Origin: Sphagnum compactum
Taxonomy: Eukaryota > Bryophyta > Sphagnopsida > Sphagnales
Direction of reading: 5' to 3'
Assembly: GCA_965153455.1 (NCBI GenBank)
Contig: OZ234498.1
Coordinates: forward strand, 7,874,001-7,938,000
DNA: 64,000 nt
In this document: in pieces, positions 51,549 to 63,882 of the stretch
Layout: every line of letters starts with the position of its first letter
How positions within the stretch are numbered: the first letter of the stretch is position 1
Translations under genes and position numbers: made by a program
The notes under the pieces: generated by a model
What the model saw: only the letters and a program-made list of their open reading frames with translations
What the model was told of the DNA's origin: nothing
Databases searched by the model: none

Positions 51549-54387
51549 ATGACTGACGTTTCATCCTTGTGGCGACAATCAGTCCCTAAACCCTTGTTTG
51601 CAAGAGAGATTACAAATCTTGCTGAAAGAGGAAGTGTACCAAAGTATTGTGATGTCTACGCTTGTGTTCTGAGTGCCCTCAGAAAAAGGAGCAATTCTCA
51701 GGTACAGTCTTTTTGTGTGAATGAATATTATTTGTTGCATCTTTGCATCAAGTTGGTAGGCACATTATGGTAGTTTGCAGGAATTGGTTGTGTGATGATA
51801 CCCAATTGGTGTTCTGTGAGTGAAATGGTTCAGAAGATGAGGTAATTAGCTGGCATTGCATCAGGTTTAGGGTTTAGGGTATCTTGTGGCTATTGGCAGC
51901 CAAATAGATCTCAGACTTTCTGTAGGTAGTGGAAGCTTGCTTGCATTTTCCCCACACTGTTTTGAGATTGTGCAACAGTCTGTGAGAAAGAGATCTTTCT
52001 GCTTCCAAACCAACTGGATTCTTTCTGCAATTTGTGGCCACTTGAGTGCGTACGCATGTTGCTGAGTTTTTGTCAACTTTGCAATGCACATGTGGTCAAA
52101 TCTGCAGGACAATGTTGGTGGTTCTCCAAAAAAAGGGAATAAATGCCCACATGAGACTTGTGACAAGCAAGCTCAGGGTATCCACGGCAGCAGGGACAAT
52201 GCTGAGACAAGGAGCTCTCTCCCACTTGTCATCTTTTTTCCCACACAGAACCCAATTGCCCTCCAGGTGGTCAGAGTTCCGTTCTAGCAATCCACCAGCT
52301 TCTGTCACTTGCAATAAATGGGTTGTTTGCCGACCAGTTCTGCATTTCAAGCTCTCAAGGCCTGCAACCTCTGTGGAATTGCATACCATAGAGACAAGGA
52401 TTCACAATATGGTGAAGGTGGTGTTTTTGGTCTCAAGGATTTATACCTTCTTGTTGGTTTGGTTTAACATTCATGTAAGGAAGCTGTGGATGTGTGTTTC
52501 CTTGATGGTGTGATGCTCAGATTGGGTATTTGCTTCACAGGCACACAGCACCAGGGCTGTTTAGGTGACTAAGAAATGCTTAGAAATACAGTTAACAATC
52601 ACACCTGCACAGATTTCAGATTCCTTTTCGAAATCCTCATCCATTCTAGACAATGGCTTGGAAGACATTGTGGATATGGAGGATGATGAATCTGTTCTTG
52701 AGTCTGTGGACCTTGTCATGAGTGCCCCTGAGGAGGTATGCAGTTCCTTCAGGGATAAAAACTCTAGCAAAATTGTTTTTTTAATCACACTGCTTATCCC
52801 ATCACATTGTGAGTTTTGATGTCTTGGGTGTCCTCTTTTGTCCTGTCACAAAATTTTCCTAGAATGTTCCTTGGTTATTTGGAAAACTAGTGGAATGTTC
52901 CTGGGTGGTTGAGGATTCAGCACTGCTTTGGCAGGTGACAATTCCAACAAGCAATGTGTGCATAGTAGGTGTTGATCCAGATGTCTCAGGTGCTCTTGCT
53001 GTCATCAAGTCTGAAGACCAAGGTGCTCCAGCTGAGGTTCTTGAGTGGTTTTATAGGCCTGTCCAAGTCAACCCACCCTTTTCTAATTTCTGGATGATGT
53101 TGAAGAAGAGAATGATGTGGTCTAGATGAATTGCCTACAGAGGTCTAGGGATTGCAATGCAGGAGGAAATAAGGGATTTTCTTGGTGTAAGAAGAATGTT
53201 TATGGTTGAAGCATCAGGATGCGGAAAAACAGAGTTTCACGTTTCAGTGTGCTATGGATGGGATACATGTGTTTTGAGGTTGATTGTTGACCATTCCACC
53301 ATGTGATTTTATTTCATAGTTGGCATACTTTTCACTAATCAGTTGTGGATCAACAATCAGAACTGAGGGAGCAGGTGCTCAATGTTCCATGTGTGAAAGT
53401 GGTCATTGGGAAAACCATGTGACGCCATCATGATACATGCTCCATTGCCACCCTTGTACGACAACTGAATGCACCTCAAGGTGGCCTCCATCCTTTCCTT
53501 TCCTTTTCCAGGAGTCACACATGCATATGAATTAGGAACCCTATGATTCTTTTTTTCTGTGAGACTGTCATTGTTGATTCTGGGTTCACAGTGGTATAAA
53601 ATGGATTTGTAGGGAGCATAGCATATGTGGAGCAAGCCCAGCCATATCCCAAGGATGGCAAACAGGTCAGTGAATTTCAACATTTGCTTGTGGAGTCACT
53701 GAAGGAATGTTTTGTTGATGAATACCTGAATCCAGCAAAGGTCAAGATGGTTCGTAGTCCGTATCTTATGACAGCATGTTGTCCGTAGGTATTGTTTAAT
53801 GCTACTGGCTATCCCTACATGCCATGGTGCTATGTGGTGAGCTTTATTTTGCAAACTACGTGATGAGATAATGCAACTGTGGACATTATGTAGGGATGGT
53901 ATAGCATGGGCTTTGGCTATGGAGCATGGGTTGGCATTTTGGTGGCTTCAGGCTTCCGAGTGGTCCCTGTACAGGCACAAGCATGGAAGATGGCAGCAGG
54001 AATTTATGGCCGAGAGTACACTAAGGTAACAAGATCAGTCCTGATAAGGTAACAATTCATGTAAAGTGTTGCCATACCTCACATTAGTAATGATACATCA
54101 TGTTGACTCTTTTCAAATCTTGTCAATGCTTAGTACATAGCATGAGAGAGGCTTGCTGAGAAGGAAGGATGAAGTTCTTCTGCCCTATCTCTCACTACAT
54201 TGAAAGGGTTTCTAGGGTTTATGTGCCAGGGCTGAAAGCATCTGAATTTGCGGTCTTTTCATAATTTGGGTTTTTCTGAGCCAAGGGATTCAAACACTTT
54301 CTTGTTAAATGCAGGATGATAGTTGGGAGCTTGCCTCATTGCTCTTCCCAGAGTTGTCACCTCTGCTCAAGCGCAAAAAAGACCATG
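51549..54387 (+). pseudogene. MOC1: MOC1-like Holliday-junction resolvase, damaged
   Basis: MOC1 is the plastid RuvC-like resolvase needed for nucleoid segregation. Modelled exons: 51549-51701, 52565-52735, 52935-53036, 53375-53480, 53613-53665, 53894-54025, 54315-54387; phases agree. Family blocks: CIVGVDPDVSGALAVIK (first catalytic Asp), GSIAYVEQAQPYPKDGKQ (catalytic Glu), [36 protein letters not shown] (third acid). There are two defects. An in-frame TGA lies at 53420-53422, just before a conserved basic stretch now reading RHHDTCSIATLV. No exon for the expected GRAEALLIAAYG end was found downstream; without splicing, the frame runs into a stop at 54451-54453. The first two exons (MTDVSSLW..., ITPAQISDSF...) are assigned only by phase. 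It could be a live gene with a sequencing error plus a distant last exon. Confidence 0.75.
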
Positions 54388-57287
54388 GTAAAATTGATAA
54401 CTCATTTTGTGACTTTGGGAATCACATCTCTGATATTAGTGTCCCGTCCAAATGATCCCCTCCTATGCCTTGTGATTTACATATGTTTAGGTTCATTATA
54501 ACCCTCCTGTTGTGCTTCAGAATAGGTTCCAGAACTTGATTCAGACCATGCAACAAGCTCTACCAAGCAATCGAATGAGAACTTGAACTGGGCTGTTATC
54601 TGTTTCTGAATGGGTTCAGGTTATCTATGAAAGCAAGTACACCTTTTCAAAAGACAGGAAAAACTAATCCTCTGTTTTAAGGCACCACCTCATAACTTTT
54701 AATTGGTTATGTAAAACCCATAGTACCACAAAATAGTATTTGGGATTTTGTGTAATAAGGGTTGAACAAGACCCAAATTCTACACATAAGCAGCCTTCAA
54801 ATTTGGTTGCATAGAACCTCTCTACTCATGAAACCAAGGTATGATTTGTTGCGCCCAATCCACCAATTCGTTGTCCTTAATCCAAAGAGCTGTAGGCACC
54901 CATCCACCCATTTCCATGTGTCAGAACCTCAGCATAATCAATGTGAGGTTCAGCCTGCTGCTTGCAACCTCTTTGCACCAGAGAAAGGACAAACCAGAGA
55001 ATTCAGCATGAGGAGCTGCAAGCTTAGAAGATGTCACACCAATTTCTCATTCTCTATTATTCAGGGCTATCACTCCCATGCACCACATTGCTGCCACAAG
55101 TCAAAGAACAATATCAGATAATGAACACACAGAATTAGGTCAGTCAGGCCAGAGACCTTGGAAATTAGTGCTGACTTGAAAAGACACCTGCACAATGGAA
55201 GCCAACACAATCACAGCTTTGCTGATGTGAAGCTCATTGCCCAACTTCAATCCTGAAATCCCCATGGATTGTACCAGGTTCCACTTGGAGGGGGTTTGTT
55301 ACTCCTATGAGCTTTTGTGCAGATGCAACCACTCCAGGTCCTTCCCATGCCTACCACCCATGTGATTGATTGAGCACTACATGGTAAAGGATTAAGATGT
55401 TGTCTGAAGGCATCCATCCTACTGACATTCTGCAGAAGAAAGGCATCCTACACTTGAGAGAGAAGCCAAGACAAAATCATGATGTGACAAATGAAGCCCA
55501 TATTGCAATACATACAAGTTCCAAACCATTTTCCAGCAACACAAATGGAAAGGCAACAAAGAAAAAAACACACACCATGCAAATGACAGGGCTGGATATG
55601 ATATACTTGACAAGCTTTGGATAGAATGGCTTCTCCTTCAGCTCAAAGTCATGATTCTGCAAAAGGGGCTCCCAAAGGAGCTCAAGCCTCCAACAAATCA
55701 ATCTGGGGGCGGAATCATAATAATCTGATTTTTAGATTCTGTGAAGACATGTGCAACAGAACAGAGTGTGATAGATAGAGGTGTTCTGATAATCTTGCTT
55801 AGAACTTTTACCTGTGCCAGCTTTTCAGGTGTCTGAAAAAGCTTTCAGAACAAAGCCCTTGCACTCAAACCTTGAGATAATCTCACCAACCTGCCCAACA
55901 ACAACAACAACAACAATAATTTCATGAGGCAGTTTTTTCTCTACTTCTAAACAATTAGAATAACATAGAACTTTTGCTTAGTGTATATGTTGTCTTGGTT
56001 AGTTGGGGCATTGTAATACTTGAAAACAAAGTGCTACTTCCTAATACTCAAAAAATGTATTCTAATACACACAAAAAAAATAATGTGTGTAGAAACAATT
56101 GAGATAGTTGCAAAAAAAATTTCCAAAGAACAAAATGATGCTTACAAAATGGTCTAGGATTTGGTAGCTACAAAAGAGTTGGTGAACTTTCTTATTATGT
56201 ACAAGAAATATTACATTACATTTCTTTTGTATTTGCCATTTCTAGTGGTTGAATACTTGAAGACCATTGTTTTCCAGCATAATGGATTATTGAAGCTAGG
56301 GGAATTCGCTCTTTGTATATTTTATGCAATAATTCTAAGCATCCTATTTGTATTCAAAGAGATTATAAATTATACTTTTTAAAAGATAAATTTACCCAAC
56401 TTCCCCAACCCCAAGTCTCTAAACTGAAAGCATTTGAGATGGCTTGAGATTGCAGTTGAGCTTTGGTTGCTCAAGTGGATCCAAACCTGTGCATACCGAT
56501 CTTGTGCGATGGGTATTTGATTTTGTTAATAACCGACCCTTGGTTCTGGCTTTTGGGAAGTCGAAAAATTAAAGAACTGCATGCCCATTCTGGTTTTTCG
56601 GGGGAGTGAGTGAGTGGGGGGGGAGAAGAATCAAGAATTGGAACATGTGCAGTTCCTTGCGGTTATTTCAAAAACTCAAAAGAACAAACTGGTGGGTTTC
56701 ATGAAAGAACCCGCAAAAGAACTGTGGGCATCTTTGTGGTCTCTCAGTGAGCAGATCAAAGAGTACCCACCCTGATAACCAGCAGCGGTTTGGTGCCCAT
56801 TTCTGATACCCGTATGACAAACTGGTGCATACCAGCATGTGGCACCAGATCATGTAGTGAATTGGGGGGGGGGAAAGGGCATGAGGCAAGCTTGTGCAAA
56901 GAGCAGTACTGAATGCACACACACACTCTCCATCCTTTTACTTTCTCAGATGTCTTTTCAGCATCCATCATTGTTTGCTGATATTGTCAGAGGTGCACAA
57001 ATAAATTGTGTTTCTCCAATTGCCAATTGTGCCATAACCTCTTGATTACTCCTTTTGTTTTGATCAGATCAGCCTGATCAAACAATTTGACAAAAAACAA
57101 CAGTCAGGTGCACAACTGATTGTTGTTCTCTACACAATTGCCAATTGTGCCAACAACAACGACACGGCTGAAAAAAGTTTTTTTCAGTGTGATCATCGTT
57201 TGCAATACCAGGTGCACAACTAATTGTCTTTCTTTTCCCACTTGCGCCCAGCGTAACTCTACTCGAGTACACTTGTTGTATGGCTCG

Positions 57288-57340
57288 GCTCGACGCTCGC
57301 TCGCTCGCTCGCTCACTCACTCACTCACTCACTCACTCGT
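57288..57340. repeat. (GCTC)n(ACTC)n microsatellite
   Basis: Four CGCT units pass directly into about six ACTC units, a compound repeat differing by one base. Confidence 0.85.
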
Positions 57341-57600
57341 GCAATGTCATTCATTGCTAGTAAGTTTAACCCTTAAAAAGGTCAGAGAAAGCCAAAATAT
57401 ACACTGGAGAAAAGCTGACCAAGTTGGTCCACCCTGACATTTAAGGGGGTTAATTGGTGTTGAATCCATTGTTCAGCATCTCCAGTCAAAGGGTTTGTCA
57501 GTGAAATGGAATGAACCCCAAACCAAGTACTAATTCTAGAATTACTGTTCAAGGTGCTGCCATTTTTGTCTATGCCATTGCTTTTGATGAGTTGATTTGC

Positions 57601-57614
57601 AGACACAGACAGAC

Positions 57615-57649
<35 letters not shown>

Positions 57650-57650
57650 C
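57601..57650. repeat. (ACAG)n(GA)n microsatellite
   Basis: About four ACAG units pass into a (GA)n run of roughly 28 bases. Confidence 0.85.
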
Positions 57651-58447
57651 TAGAGAGATGGTCCTTTGGCAACTGACTCCACTGGCTCAAGTGGGCCTCT
57701 CCCCTACAGATAGTAAAAGAAATTTGGCCCTCTGATTTACTGAGTCAAGTCAACCTGATAGATGGGCTTTTCTTTGTATTCATTGCTTCCTAAAGCAAAG
57801 CAGTTTCTTCTGAGATCCTTTTTCCTCATGAGATGAGCATATTTTGTTTGGGTCTTTGTTGTTGTTGGCTAGTTAACCCTGAAAAAGATGCCTGGGTAGC
57901 CAGCCTCCTGAAACAAAACAACCCTGAAAAGATACATGGACACTTTGAAGATTTTTTGTTTTCCTTTGTTTTGGGCCTATGGGTCAGCTTACAAAACTTA
58001 CATCCCACCTGCATAAGTCAAGCTGCACTTGCATCAAGTCTAGCCAGGCAATCGATTTTGCTTTGAACTCTAACAACAACAAATCAACATACAAGGAATT
58101 TTGTGGGTGTTTGGGAACTAGCCCCATGACCCAGTGTTCACCAATGCACCATCCATTGCAAACCTATTATGACTCACTCGGTTTGTGGTTAGTTTGAGCT
58201 TTGACTTTGGTGGCTATTTAGGCGAGAGTAGATGCATGTGGATGGTTAGTATAGTTAACCAGGATAGGAATACAATGGAAAAAGTGTTTCTTATCCATGT
58301 ATCATCCATCCATTCATCCATCCATCCATCCATCCATCACTGTGCACTGATGGGTGCTGGTTTGCACTTGGTGAAATGAAAGTATGAAATAAAGTTAGTT
58401 ACATAAGGTCCATGTTGTGATATGGTATTTGCATTTGATTCCACTTA

Positions 58448-58792
58448 GGGCGACTTTAGATGAGGGTCCAAGGTCCAGGGACCAATGAATTCAAGCAAAT
58501 CTTTATTGGTTGAAAGCTTTAAAATTGGTCCTAAGGCTCCTTTAGACGAGGGTCCAAGACCAAAAAGTGGCAAATTGAGGCTAAACCTACATGGCACCTG
58601 TTTTGGAGGGAAAATCAATTGGTTCGGGACCTAAAAACAGTGCTAAAAAGGAGAGCTCCTCCTGATTCGAAGAACCAAGAATCATCAGGCTAGGGACCAA
58701 GGTACAGTCCAACTCAAGGATTCAATTTGCTTCAAATCACTCCAAATTGGTTCCTAGGAAATTGGATCGTGGACCCTCGTCTAAAGTGGGCC
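58448..58792. mobile_element. 345-bp MITE with TA target duplication
   Basis: The left end GGGCGACTTTAGATGAGGGT and the right end (reversed) GGCCCACTTTAGACGAGGGT match at 17 of 20, flanked by TA on both sides (58446-58447, 58793-58794). A third copy of the end sequence, CTTTAGACGAGGGTCCAAGA, lies inside near 58538. The TA flank suggests a mariner-like source; the superfamily is uncertain. Confidence 0.7.
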
Positions 58793-59663
58793 TAATAGTT
58801 TTAAATATATAATTACTCTTTAATTATGTAAACCCTAAACTTCATAATTCAGATTCAGTGTTTTATTTTGGGTGAGAAATTCTGCATTGTTGTTGTGAAT
58901 TTTTAATTTTATTTTTGGAAAGAAAGGATATTATGTTACAATATTCACTGTTTTTTTTTAATATTGAAAATTAATCAATTCATCAAAAAAGAGATATTTT
59001 TTGGATCAGTTTTGCCAGATGACCACTCCTGCCTGCTGTAGGTAGCCAGATTACAAAAGGGTTTTTTTTGGGGACATGTTCTAATAACAGGTCGCCATTT
59101 ATTGACAAAATCTTTCTTGGGATGCTGCTCACAAATGACACTCACACTTAGAATTATTATATTATATTATATTATATTCTAAGTTCAGATTACCTCATTT
59201 ATTATATATATATATAACAATTTGTATTTCTTAAGGTAAGATTAAAATTACAATTAAACTAAAGTTGATAGGAATAGATCTCTTCCATAAGTATGGAGTA
59301 TTTCTTTGAAAGAAATAAGCCTTAGGTCCAAAGTACATCATCATCTTTTCAGCTAATTCTAAATCACTAGTTATATTTGACATAATTTCAGAAAATAAAA
59401 TATTTGGGTTATGAACAAAAGAAAATACCCACCCAACATTGGCTTATGTAAAGCATGTGGTTATCAAGATATAAGTGTATATTGAACTATTATAAAATGT
59501 GGGTGTAGTTCATTAGTCCCATTCACTAGATCAATGAATTCATTCCTGCCCTATTAGATCTCGTTCGTTACAACCAACGAATTCATTCAAAATCCAGTGA
59601 AATCACTTAACGTATAATGACACATTTTGTTATAGTATTGTTATTATCAGTAACGACTAACCC

Positions 59664-59727
59664 CATGACCAGTTAGGTTAAGTGTTAGTGCACCACATGA
59701 CCAGTTAGGTTAAGTGTTAGTGCACCA
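59664..59727. repeat. 32-bp tandem duplication
   Basis: CATGACCAGTTAGGTTAAGT GTTAGTGCACCA is repeated twice head to tail with no change visible, so it is recent. Confidence 0.9.
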
Positions 59728-61209
59728 TTCAGGATGTGCTGGTGGGGCACTTGTAATTTGTCCCTTGTAATCAGACTTTTTCTTGGTGCCAACAATGAAT
59801 GAAATGAATGGGTCAGTTCATATTTGGACTCTGTTACCTGCAAATGTGTTTGTAGTTAGATTTAATTTGTATTTCCTTACAAGTTTATAGAAGGATGTGC
59901 TTATATGATATGATAAGTGCACCAATAATAATATTTCTGCCATCTGTTAATGGGGCTGTGTGTGGAGTGTGGACCAAGGTTTGGGTCGGACAGAAGGCTT
60001 TTGTACTAGTGCTAAATGGATGATGATTTATATGGACAAATGCTTTGTGTCATCTGAATGAAAACTCGGGTTATCAAAATTGTAATTATTATTGGATGCG
60101 AATATTTGGATGACAATTTCTTGGCAATCAAAAGAAATCCTGTGGGACTCATATTATAGGAATTATGTAAAATAAATGCTCCAAAGTCACCAGAATTTTG
60201 AGGACTTTTTTTTTGAAATCTCACTATATTTAAGCCTAGACAATAGGGTTGTAGCAGATTTGCCAAAATATAGTAGGATTCATAAATTTTTCGGTGTTCC
60301 TCTTTTGACCTATAGACAAAGTGGGTTGATTCCTCTTTTGGATGATTGCTAGTGTGAGTCTAGGATCAATGCAAGTTTACAATGAACTACTTTTAGTGTG
60401 TCATAATGATAGTTTATGTGATATGGGTATAAATTCAATCCTTATTTTTGTATTTTACATGTTAACAATTTTCAGTAGGGATTTAGTTTGAGATTATTGA
60501 TTTGAGTATGCATATGATGTATGGAGTTGCCATGCATGATTTACAAATTTAAGAGATTTACAAACTTGTAAAGTGAAACTCATGGACTTTTTCACCCAAG
60601 ACATCAAGTTATATATATGAATTTTCAAATGATTTAATGATTGATATTATGATTATTGAGGACTTCATTTTAATCGAACGATATATCAATAAAATTTTAA
60701 TTTGAAATGTTTGGAACATGTCAATTGTAGGTTATCTTTAATCAATTTTTATTAAAAAGTATTTAATGTTAAAAAATGAGTCTTTTCAAAAGGTCATACT
60801 GCTATGAAAAAATATTCATGTTGTATTGGGTTTATGCATACATGTATAACGCAATTATCTTTAGGTGGGGTTAAAAATAAATAGAAAAAATTATTTGGAA
60901 TTGATGGATTGTTTTTGCTGTTTTACCTAATCCTTGTAGGGATCAAAAGAGAATTGAATTTTGAGTGATATACTCAAATGTTGGTTTTTTGGTCCACCTT
61001 AGCTTGCACTCCCTACCTCACAAAATCAAGAAATATAAAGAGAAGAACCTTGCTTAAGACTATTCATATCATGTAGTACTAACATATTTCTTATGCTTCT
61101 TCAGTTCATCAACATTTCTAAAATTATACACCAAAAATAATTTATCAATAAGACAACATATATATGGATTTCAAAAGTTACCATACAATTATGATCCCTA
61201 CAACCATTA

Positions 61210-61480
61210 ACACATTTGGATTTGGAAAGCACAATACACGTCTACCGTCTTTGCATCCACAAAACACAATTTCAAGAAACATGAGCCATTCATATAGAAG
61301 AATGTCAACTTGACCTTCAATAAGGCATTGGATCCATTGTCATTCCATCCAAGCCCAAATTGCTTCAATTGGATTAAAGTTGAAGATAGATAGTGGTAAC
61401 GAAAGGCTCAAATCTTATCTATGTGCCAATCCTTTGGGCCAAAGTGAATCACTAGACACAACCGCACCATCCATTGGAAG
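61210..61480 (-). mobile_element. Tc1/mariner-type transposase scrap
   Basis: The minus strand reads LSIFNFNPIEAIWAWME, then a stop and QWIQCLIEGQV. NPIE-x2-W is the region of the third catalytic acid in Tc1/mariner and pogo transposases (DLNPIE..W). Only this segment is recognisable. Confidence 0.45.
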
Positions 61481-61819
61481 CTTGTTGTGACTCAATTGTG
61501 GATGAACCATAATGGAATCGGCATTAGGTTTCATCTAGGTAGCCTTATCTGGTGGTTAAAAAAAAAGTAGTTCTTTGAAGGTAGGTAAGTAGGCAAGACA
61601 GTAAGTAACCACTAGGTAGGTAAGTAGATGCATGCAGATGGTTAACTACTAGGTAAGGACTAAATGGGTTGTCAATACTAAATGTTAATTAGTAACTATG
61701 GGCTAGTGGGTTGTTAGTAGTACTAAACGATTAGTAACTAGGTATGGATTATTGGGTGTTTGTAGGTAGGTAGTAAACACCACAACAACGACTACAAGAG
61801 AATGTGGGTTTTCTATCAC

Positions 61820-62075
61820 AAAATGTTGTGGCTCATGACACGTGAGAGAGATAAACTTTGTGAATTTGTCCATTACAATGTACAATATATGATGATGTTT
61901 ATTGTGACATGTATGATATTGAAATGGCAATTTGACATTAGTGTTTGAAAATGTCGTGGGTCATGCGCATGACACATGTGTGAGGTTAACGTTGTGAATT
62001 CATTCATTACGATGTAATACAATATGTGAAGTTTATTGTGACATATATATGATATTAAAGTGGCAATTTTTTAAT
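61820..62075. repeat. Diverged tandem duplication, period about 128 bp
   Basis: AAATGTTGTGGCTCATG...TTTATTGTGACATGTATGATAT is followed by AAATGTCGTGGGTCATG...TTTATTGTGACATATATATGATAT with many substitutions between copies. Confidence 0.8.
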
Positions 62076-63864
62076 TAGATAATGGCACATTTGTGTTAGA
62101 AAAAATCACATTCAGTTCTAATGAACTAACTAAGGAAGGTAAACACATACATGCTGGTTCGCTGAACTAACCCTAAACCCTAAACTTCTTTCCCCAGAGC
62201 TTTCAATTTCCTAAACCATAAACCCTAAACTTCTATCCCTCATGTTCTGCGGGTGTGACTATTTTGACCATTGAGATCCCAATAGAATTTTCACTTATCA
62301 CTGGGACCCCACACAATCTTTCAGATATTGCATTGAACTGTCGGCAATTGCAGGTTGTGTTGTTGTTGTGTGAGATGAGAGAGTCCTGAATAGAGAGAGA
62401 CAACAGCAGCAGCAGCAGCAGCACTAGCCTAGCACTCATCTTTTCAAGGTTGTCTGAAACCAACAGCTTGCTTGAGCTTTGTGATGGTTTCAGTGCTTGA
62501 GATTTGTGATAGTTTCAGTAGTGTCAGTAAGGGAACAGGTTTCTTGCACCCCCCACACTGGACTGATTTCCAGGCTTTGGGATTTGGGGGGAGGAAACAA
62601 AAAGGTGTGCACACAGTGAACCAGCACCCACCAGTGCAACCAACTGTGAAGGATGGATGGATGGATGTATGGATGGATGATAAGTGGTAAGGATACAGTA
62701 TTCTGTTGGGTTTCAGTTCCCTAGTTAACCATGGTGGTTTAGCTCAGTTGCTTTTTTTTTTTTTTTTTTTTTTTTCAACTACCCATTTACTAACAACTCA
62801 CAAGCATAGGTAGTTAGTTATTAGTCCATAGGTAGGTAGTAAAAACAGCACTTACTACCTATGTATAAACCATCTACTAGCTACTACTTACCTAGTAGTT
62901 AGTTACCTAACTATTTTCCTACCTATCTACCTATATATATAATGAGACCTATTTCACCAAATATTTTTACCTCAGTTGAGTTGAGGTTCATCCACAACTG
63001 ATTAATAACAGACATCCATCCAGTGGATGGTGTGCTGGTGGGGGTGCTGCTGGTTCACTATGGCCAGGAAACAAAAAGGACATGGAAACTGATGGTGCAT
63101 GCAGTGGGAAGCTCATTAATTAGTAAGTAGAAATTAGTACTAAGTTGTGAACTGTGTTGTCCTTCTTCTCCCCCCCTCCTCCATTCCCCCCACTCTGCCA
63201 GCTTTTGTTGTTGTAAGTTAGCAGCTTGTTGTTGTTTGTAGCTTATTAGCTTTGTCATTGCAAGTTAGCAGCTTTGTTTGTGTACCTACCTTACCTTACT
63301 TCTTCCACTTAGCATTTTAAAAATAGTATTATTATTGTGAGGACATAGAAATCAGTGTGTTTTCTTCAAGTGGAAAGTACATACTTGTTTCCTTTTGTCT
63401 TAATTTCAAACAAAAATTCCTTTGAAATATAAACATGAAGACTTACAATTTATTTTATTGTTTTTGGGTCTTTCATGTGTCAAGAAGATTGTACTTAGTT
63501 GTTTGCTTGTGGAGGAAAGAAGAAAGTACATAGAACAAAACAAAGCCAGGAGGAAGGAACCACCACCCAGTAGCTATAGTAGCCTCTGTGGGTACAAACA
63601 AACTACAAACCAAATTCCCCTTGAAATCCACAAGAATTGCAAATTTGTCTCTCATCTGAATACAGAGAGAGAGAGAGAGAGTGTTCCAACTTCCTTACAT
63701 GGAACCGCAACAAGTCAGGAAAGTTGGTGTGCTTGCTACACACGAAAATTCCATGTACAGAGAGTGAGTGAGTGAGTGAGTACACACACCTCCACTTGGA
63801 AAGTCTGCATGGCAATCAATGGAGATAAAAGATAAAAGAGATGGCTTGAGAAAATCAAGGGCCA

Positions 63865-63882
63865 CCCCCCCCCCCCCCCCCC
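63865..63882 (+). repeat. Poly(C) run of 18 bases
   Basis: This is a second long C homopolymer, like that at 10810-10832. Confidence 0.85.

Noticed and set aside
52562-52564. In-frame TAG near the start of the second MOC1-like exon
   Set aside because: It counts as a lesion only if the acceptor at 52540 is used. The next acceptor, GCTGTTTAG at 52564, keeps phase and removes it.
54762-55121. 119-codon plus-strand open frame after the MOC1-like gene
   Set aside because: Its composition looks random (many His, Cys, Ser), it does not resemble the missing MOC1 end, and no splice context supports it.
62730-62775. Possible tRNA start GGTGGTTTAGCTCAGTTG
   Set aside because: It runs straight into 24 T residues. 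There is no anticodon arm, B box or acceptor partner.
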